Shown here: positions 60,401 to 64,000 of the stretch, piece after piece | Position numbering within the stretch: position 1 is the stretch's first letter | Layout: the number at the start of each line of letters is the position of its first letter | Assembly (NCBI GenBank): GCA_036169815.1 | Contig: JAVHOA010000107.1 | Location: forward strand, 1 to 64,000 | DNA from: Hydrocurvibacter sp036169815 | GTDB taxonomy: Bacteria > Campylobacterota > Campylobacteria > Campylobacterales > Sulfurimonadaceae | Length of the DNA stretch: 64,000 nucleotides | Direction of reading: 5' to 3' | Position numbers and translations under genes: made by a program | The notes under the pieces: model-generated | Database searches by the model: none | Told to the model about the DNA's origin: nothing | Seen by the model: only the letters and a program-made list of their open reading frames with translations

Positions 60401-62724
60401 GATCACGTGTAGAAATTATCACGCAAACTTTTCACATCACAAAACAGGTTTTAGAAGATAGAAAAGGGGTGGGACTCTACATTGACTCTCTTGCATCGCT
60501 TATTGTCGATAGATTTTATGATTATTTTCTTGCAAATCCAGAGTTTGCAAGTATCTTAAATAAAGCAGATATTCCAAGACTCAAACGGATTCGTGTAGAG
60601 TTTTTAATCGCTTTATTTCATGAAAATTTTGATGATGAACTTTTCAGTAAACTCTCCCGAGCGCATCTTGACACGCCTATCAGAGTCGATTCCTACATTA
60701 TTGCGTCAGCCTTTGAACTACTCAAAGAGTGTATCATCGATATTGCATCTGTGAATGATCTGCTCAAAAGAGATCTTAAAACTATTTTAAAATTTCTGCA
60801 TATTGCAGAGTTTATCGTCCAAGATGATTTTCTCCAAAATAAAGTCGCACTCGAACCAAGCCATGCCCATGTTAATATTGTCGATGCGCTTGAAACTTTG
60901 TTTGAAATGCTTGCCATCCATAAAAACAAACATACAGAACTTGTAGAACTTTTTGAAAAAAATGAGCTTCAAGAACCCCATTCACAAACTCTTCCAAACA
61001 GCGATTTCCAGCAGTGTGTCTTTACAACAGCGCTTGAAAAAATCCAAAAACAGTTTGCTTCCTTCAAGGATTTTAATCTCGAAATCGCCAATATTGCACG
61101 CTTACACCAGCAATATCACAATGAGGTCAAAGCACTCTATAACCTCATCGCCAACGGCGAAGATGGTGCAGCGCAAATGCAAACAATAGTGAAAACATCA
61201 GCGCAACTCTTTGAAAGTATTAGCAAACCCTTTGAGCATAGTTCCTCTTTAACTTTTTTATCGATCAACTCTGGGATGCGTTTTATGCGCCAATACAACG
61301 CTATCATTTATGAAACAAAATTCATCCCTTTCAATAATCCAAAAAATATGGTCGATTTTGTTCAAAGTATGATTACTACATCATTAAAAAGTTCCCTCGC
61401 ATGGGCAATTTTAAATGTCGATGTCAGTACAGAAACCAAAAGAGCAGAAAATGGCGATCTCAGTGAAACAATCACTCTCTCCAATCTCACGCTCACCATT
61501 ACTATGACTCTCAAAGAGGTTCCGTACAAATCCTTTATCAAAGATGTTGTGACTGTATTTTTAGAAGTGCTCAAAACATCTATCATCAACAGAGAAAAAG
61601 AACATACGCTTCTCGCACTTGCGGATAAAGCAGAAACAGCCAACCGTGCCAAAGATATGTTTTTGGCAAATATGAGTCATGAGTTGCGCACTCCGCTCAA
61701 CGCCATCATCGGTTTTTCACAAATTTTAAAAGTGCGTTCTGAAATCCCTGAAAATATGCGTCCCTATATCGATAAAATCTCCATTGCAGGCGATAACCTG
61801 CTCAATCTAGTGAATACCATTTTAGATTTTGCAAAAATAGAAGCAGGCAAAATATCCTACCATCCAAAAATGACCCTTGTTTCAGATATTACCAGTGAAG
61901 TTTCCATTATGACAAGCTCGCTTGCTGCGGCAAAAAACATCACACTTGAGTTTCCTGGTGATCTTTCTTTGGCTTTATACGTTGATCCCCAACTGATGAA
62001 ACAGGTGCTTTTAAATATCCTCTCCAATGCGATAAAATTTACTCCAGAGCATGGCAAAATCACACTTTCTGTGGATTATAATCAAGAAAAAAATGAGTTT
62101 GTCCTCTCAGTATGTGACAGCGGAGTGGGAATGTCCAGCGAAGATATCTCTAAGCTTTTTACTCCATTTACGCAGATAGACAACCACCTCCAATCCGCTT
62201 CCAAAGGAACAGGACTTGGGCTTGTTATCACCAAACGCATCGTTGAAGATCTGCATCAAGGGCATATTTGGGTTGAGAGTGAAGTTGGAAAAGGAAGCTG
62301 TTTTCACATCTCACTTCCTGTTTCAGATGAACTCTCTACCATTGCCATCTTTCCATCACCGCAAAAAAGAGCAAGCAAGTTGCTTATCGTCGAGGACAAC
62401 CAAGAGTTTGTAGATATTTTAGTCAATAAACTCAATGACAACTTCAATATCACAGTCACAAACTCCATCAAAAAAGCAAGAGAGCTCCTTGGCTTAAATA
62501 GTTATGACAAGATTATTTTGGACTTTTTCCTTATCGATGGCATCAGTTCTGAACTGCTTTATTTTATGGATGCAAAAGAGATTACAACCCCTGTGACTAT
62601 TATCTCCGCTGAGGATGATCTCAAGCTTGTGTCCCACATCGGCGAATCGAAAAATATTGTCGGAGTGTTTAACAAAAAAGATTTAGCCATGGTATGCGAT
62701 ACCCTCAATCGAGTTGTTTCATGA
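60397..62724 (+). CDS. Globin-coupled hybrid histidine kinase
   Basis: 775 residues, soluble. Residues ~15-165 look like a globin-sensor domain: LIVDRFYDYFLANPEFASIL and RAH90LDTPIRVDSY100, matching the proximal His-x9-Tyr pattern of HemAT-type sensors. An unrecognised helical/mixed region (190-400) follows, then HisKA with H428 (SHELRTPLNAIIGFS), HATPase (CDSGVGMS, KGTGLGLVITK) and a C-terminal receiver (LIVEDNQEF, phospho-acceptor in IILDFFL). Suggests sensing of oxygen or another diatomic gas (inference). Confidence 0.85.
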   Translation: MRSRVEIITQTFHITKQVLEDRKGVGLYIDSLASLIVDRFYDYFLANPEFASILNKADIPRLKRIRVEFLIALFHENFDDELFSKLSRAHLDTPIRVDSYIIASAFELLKECIIDIASVNDLLKRDLKTILKFLHIAEFIVQDDFLQNKVALEPSHAHVNIVDALETLFEMLAIHKNKHTELVELFEKNELQEPHSQTLPNSDFQQCVFTTALEKIQKQFASFKDFNLEIANIARLHQQYHNEVKALYNLIANGEDGAAQMQTIVKTSAQLFESISKPFEHSSSLTFLSINSGMRFMRQYNAIIYETKFIPFNNPKNMVDFVQSMITTSLKSSLAWAILNVDVSTETKRAENGDLSETITLSNLTLTITMTLKEVPYKSFIKDVVTVFLEVLKTSIINREKEHTLLALADKAETANRAKDMFLANMSHELRTPLNAIIGFSQILKVRSEIPENMRPYIDKISIAGDNLLNLVNTILDFAKIEAGKISYHPKMTLVSDITSEVSIMTSSLAAAKNITLEFPGDLSLALYVDPQLMKQVLLNILSNAIKFTPEHGKITLSVDYNQEKNEFVLSVCDSGVGMSSEDISKLFTPFTQIDNHLQSASKGTGLGLVITKRIVEDLHQGHIWVESEVGKGSCFHISLPVSDELSTIAIFPSPQKRASKLLIVEDNQEFVDILVNKLNDNFNITVTNSIKKARELLGLNSYDKIILDFFLIDGISSELLYFMDAKEITTPVTIISAEDDLKLVSHIGESKNIVGVFNKKDLAMVCDTLNRVVS

Positions 62725-63500
62725 CAAATATCCTTTTGCCAGAATCCTTTCCAACTCTTCCAAATGGGTTGCAAAAGATGCAAGAGCTGTTTGCAAGCAG
62801 TCAAATTGACAATAAAAAGTTTATTGATCTCTTGCAAGATGATCCACTTTTGTGTGCCAATATTCTGAAAATTGTAAACTCTCCGCATTATGGTTTAGTA
62901 AAAAAAGTCTCTTCCATCTCTCATGCTGTGATGCTCCTTGGTGCCACTATTATTCGTGGTATTGTCATGGCGGCAATGCTCAAAAAGTCATTTGCGCTCA
63001 ATCTCTCACCTTATGATATCACCATCGAAGAGTTTGATATGCTGTGTGCCTTGCGGGTAAAATTTTTAAACACGCTTCCTAAGGATGTTGCATTTGATAT
63101 CCCGATGCTCTCCTCTGCGGCTTTTTTAATGGAAACTGGAAAAATCATAAGCTCCAATCTTATCTTACAAAATAACAAGCTAGAAACTTTCAAAGATTTG
63201 CTACAAACCCACTCCACAAAAGAAGCAGAAATAATCATTTTTGGGATGGATAGCTATCAAATCGCTGGCATTTTATTTGATAAATGGGCGTTTGATACTG
63301 GCTTTATAGAACTTGTTTCCAGCCTTTGCACACCCAAGTCAAAAGGGCAAAAACTCTTACATGTAGTCGCAACGCTCATCAATGTCAAAGGAGTTCTCAG
63401 CGATGCAAGTATCCAAGAAGGTGTAAACCTTGCTGCTTTGTATGCGCTAGACACAAAGGCATTACAAACTACAATCCAAATCATAAAAAAAGAACTATGA
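62721..63500 (+). CDS. HDOD-domain signalling protein
   Basis: 259 residues from the ATG at 62721 that overlaps the kinase stop (ATGA); a start 27 bases earlier is rejected. HDOD features: LPNGLQKMQELF, DDPLLCANILKIVNSPHYGL, ISHAVMLLGATIIRGIVM. HDOD proteins are non-hydrolytic HD relatives used in signalling. It overlaps the next gene by 4 bases. It holds a near-copy of the palindrome (CTTACATGTAGT) at 63358. Confidence 0.88.
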   Translation: MTNILLPESFPTLPNGLQKMQELFASSQIDNKKFIDLLQDDPLLCANILKIVNSPHYGLVKKVSSISHAVMLLGATIIRGIVMAAMLKKSFALNLSPYDITIEEFDMLCALRVKFLNTLPKDVAFDIPMLSSAAFLMETGKIISSNLILQNNKLETFKDLLQTHSTKEAEIIIFGMDSYQIAGILFDKWAFDTGFIELVSSLCTPKSKGQKLLHVVATLINVKGVLSDASIQEGVNLAALYALDTKALQTTIQIIKKEL

Positions 63501-64000
63501 AAAAATTGCTCAATAACCTTCTCAATGCCTCACACACATTCCAAGAGGATGAGCGTCTCTTTATGTACAAATATCAAACGCTTATGGCACTTATAATTCT
63601 CTCCTCGACTATTGTTTTTATTATGGCTTTTATCAGATATTTCCATGGCAATCCCAAACAGGCTTTCGCCGATAGCCTCTTTATTGTTATTACGCTCATA
63701 GGTTCCTACTTTTTAAGACGAAGTAAAAAGAACTATTACGCAGTGGCAAGAAGTGTGCTTTTTAGCGGATTTGGCGTTGCAATCTGGCTCATTCATGCCG
63801 CTCCTGAGAGTCAAAGTCGCGTTATTTGGTTTAGTATGATTATCGCCATTATGTTTTTCATGCTCAATAAAAAAGAGGGATTTTACTGGCTTTTTGGTGT
63901 CATCACACTGCTTTGTACGCTCTTTTTTAGCAGTGACTTTCTCCATCTTGGGGGGCTTGATTTTGCTATCTTTATTGCAAACCTTGTCATGCTCTCAATG
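63497..64000 (+). CDS. Membrane sensor N-terminus (cut by window edge)
   Basis: 168 codons are visible from the ATG at 63497, coupled to the HDOD gene. A charged start (KKLLNNLLNASHTFQEDER) is followed by five or six hydrophobic helices with short loops (LIILSSTIVFIMAFI, FADSLFIVITLIGSYFL, VIWFSMIIAIMFFM). The layout is that of membrane-embedded sensor heads on diguanylate cyclases or kinases; the output domain lies outside the window, so the class is an inference. Confidence 0.7.
   Translation, partial: MKKLLNNLLNASHTFQEDERLFMYKYQTLMALIILSSTIVFIMAFIRYFHGNPKQAFADSLFIVITLIGSYFLRRSKKNYYAVARSVLFSGFGVAIWLIHAAPESQSRVIWFSMIIAIMFFMLNKKEGFYWLFGVITLLCTLFFSSDFLHLGGLDFAIFIANLVMLSM

Overview
The window looks like a chromosomal segment of a free-living Campylobacterota bacterium, most like Sulfurospirillum or a close relative (inference; no marker search was possible). 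The signs are low GC with AAGGA-type ribosome sites, a diheme cytochrome c1, a Campylobacter-like gene order from trxB to moaA, and molybdopterin enzymes. Genes are packed tightly, with many ATGA or TGATG overlaps. No rRNA, tRNA, CRISPR array or intact insertion sequence was seen, and no gene-free stretch exceeds 300 bases.

Region 1 (1-9837) is an assimilatory nitrate locus: a porin, nitrate reductase, a PP2C-phosphatase/protein-kinase fusion, a NarK transporter, siroheme synthase CysG and nitrite reductase NirA. Two divergent promoter regions, porin/narB and narK/cysG, are near copies of each other, which suggests one regulon. Region 2 (9913-14153) holds ilvE, a prohibitin-family protein, hisIE, a DUF2393 protein and a radical SAM protein. 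Region 3 (13188-36835) is mostly minus-strand housekeeping: purF, dapB, trxB, trxA, yraN, a formate dehydrogenase, hom, an aminotransferase, rRNA methyltransferases, rpmE, molybdopterin genes (moeA, moaA), queuosine genes (queD, queE) and petABC for the bc1 complex.

Region 4 (37032-53996, minus) is a complete MSHA-type (type IVa-like) pilus locus. It has pilins, a giant LamG-bearing MshQ-like adhesin, and the I-J-K-L-M-N-E-G assembly block in the same order as the Vibrio msh operon. The assembly ATPase carries an N-terminal MshEN-like (c-di-GMP-binding) repeat. Region 5 (54077-64000) has mnmG and then a plus-strand signalling operon: HD-GYP response regulator, CheY-like receiver, diheme peroxidase, DAHL/PAS histidine kinase, globin-coupled hybrid histidine kinase, HDOD protein and the start of a membrane sensor.

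The most unusual signal is the palindrome CTTACATGTAAG. Its 10-base core occurs 19 times (roughly 0.2 expected by base composition), 17 of them inside unrelated genes on both strands. It is read only in the two frames that avoid its built-in stop. In the third frame four genes carry a version broken at the stop codon. I know of no description of it. Three genes shorter than 60 codons, fitted tightly between or after known genes, and a decayed Rpn-type nuclease gene are also reported.
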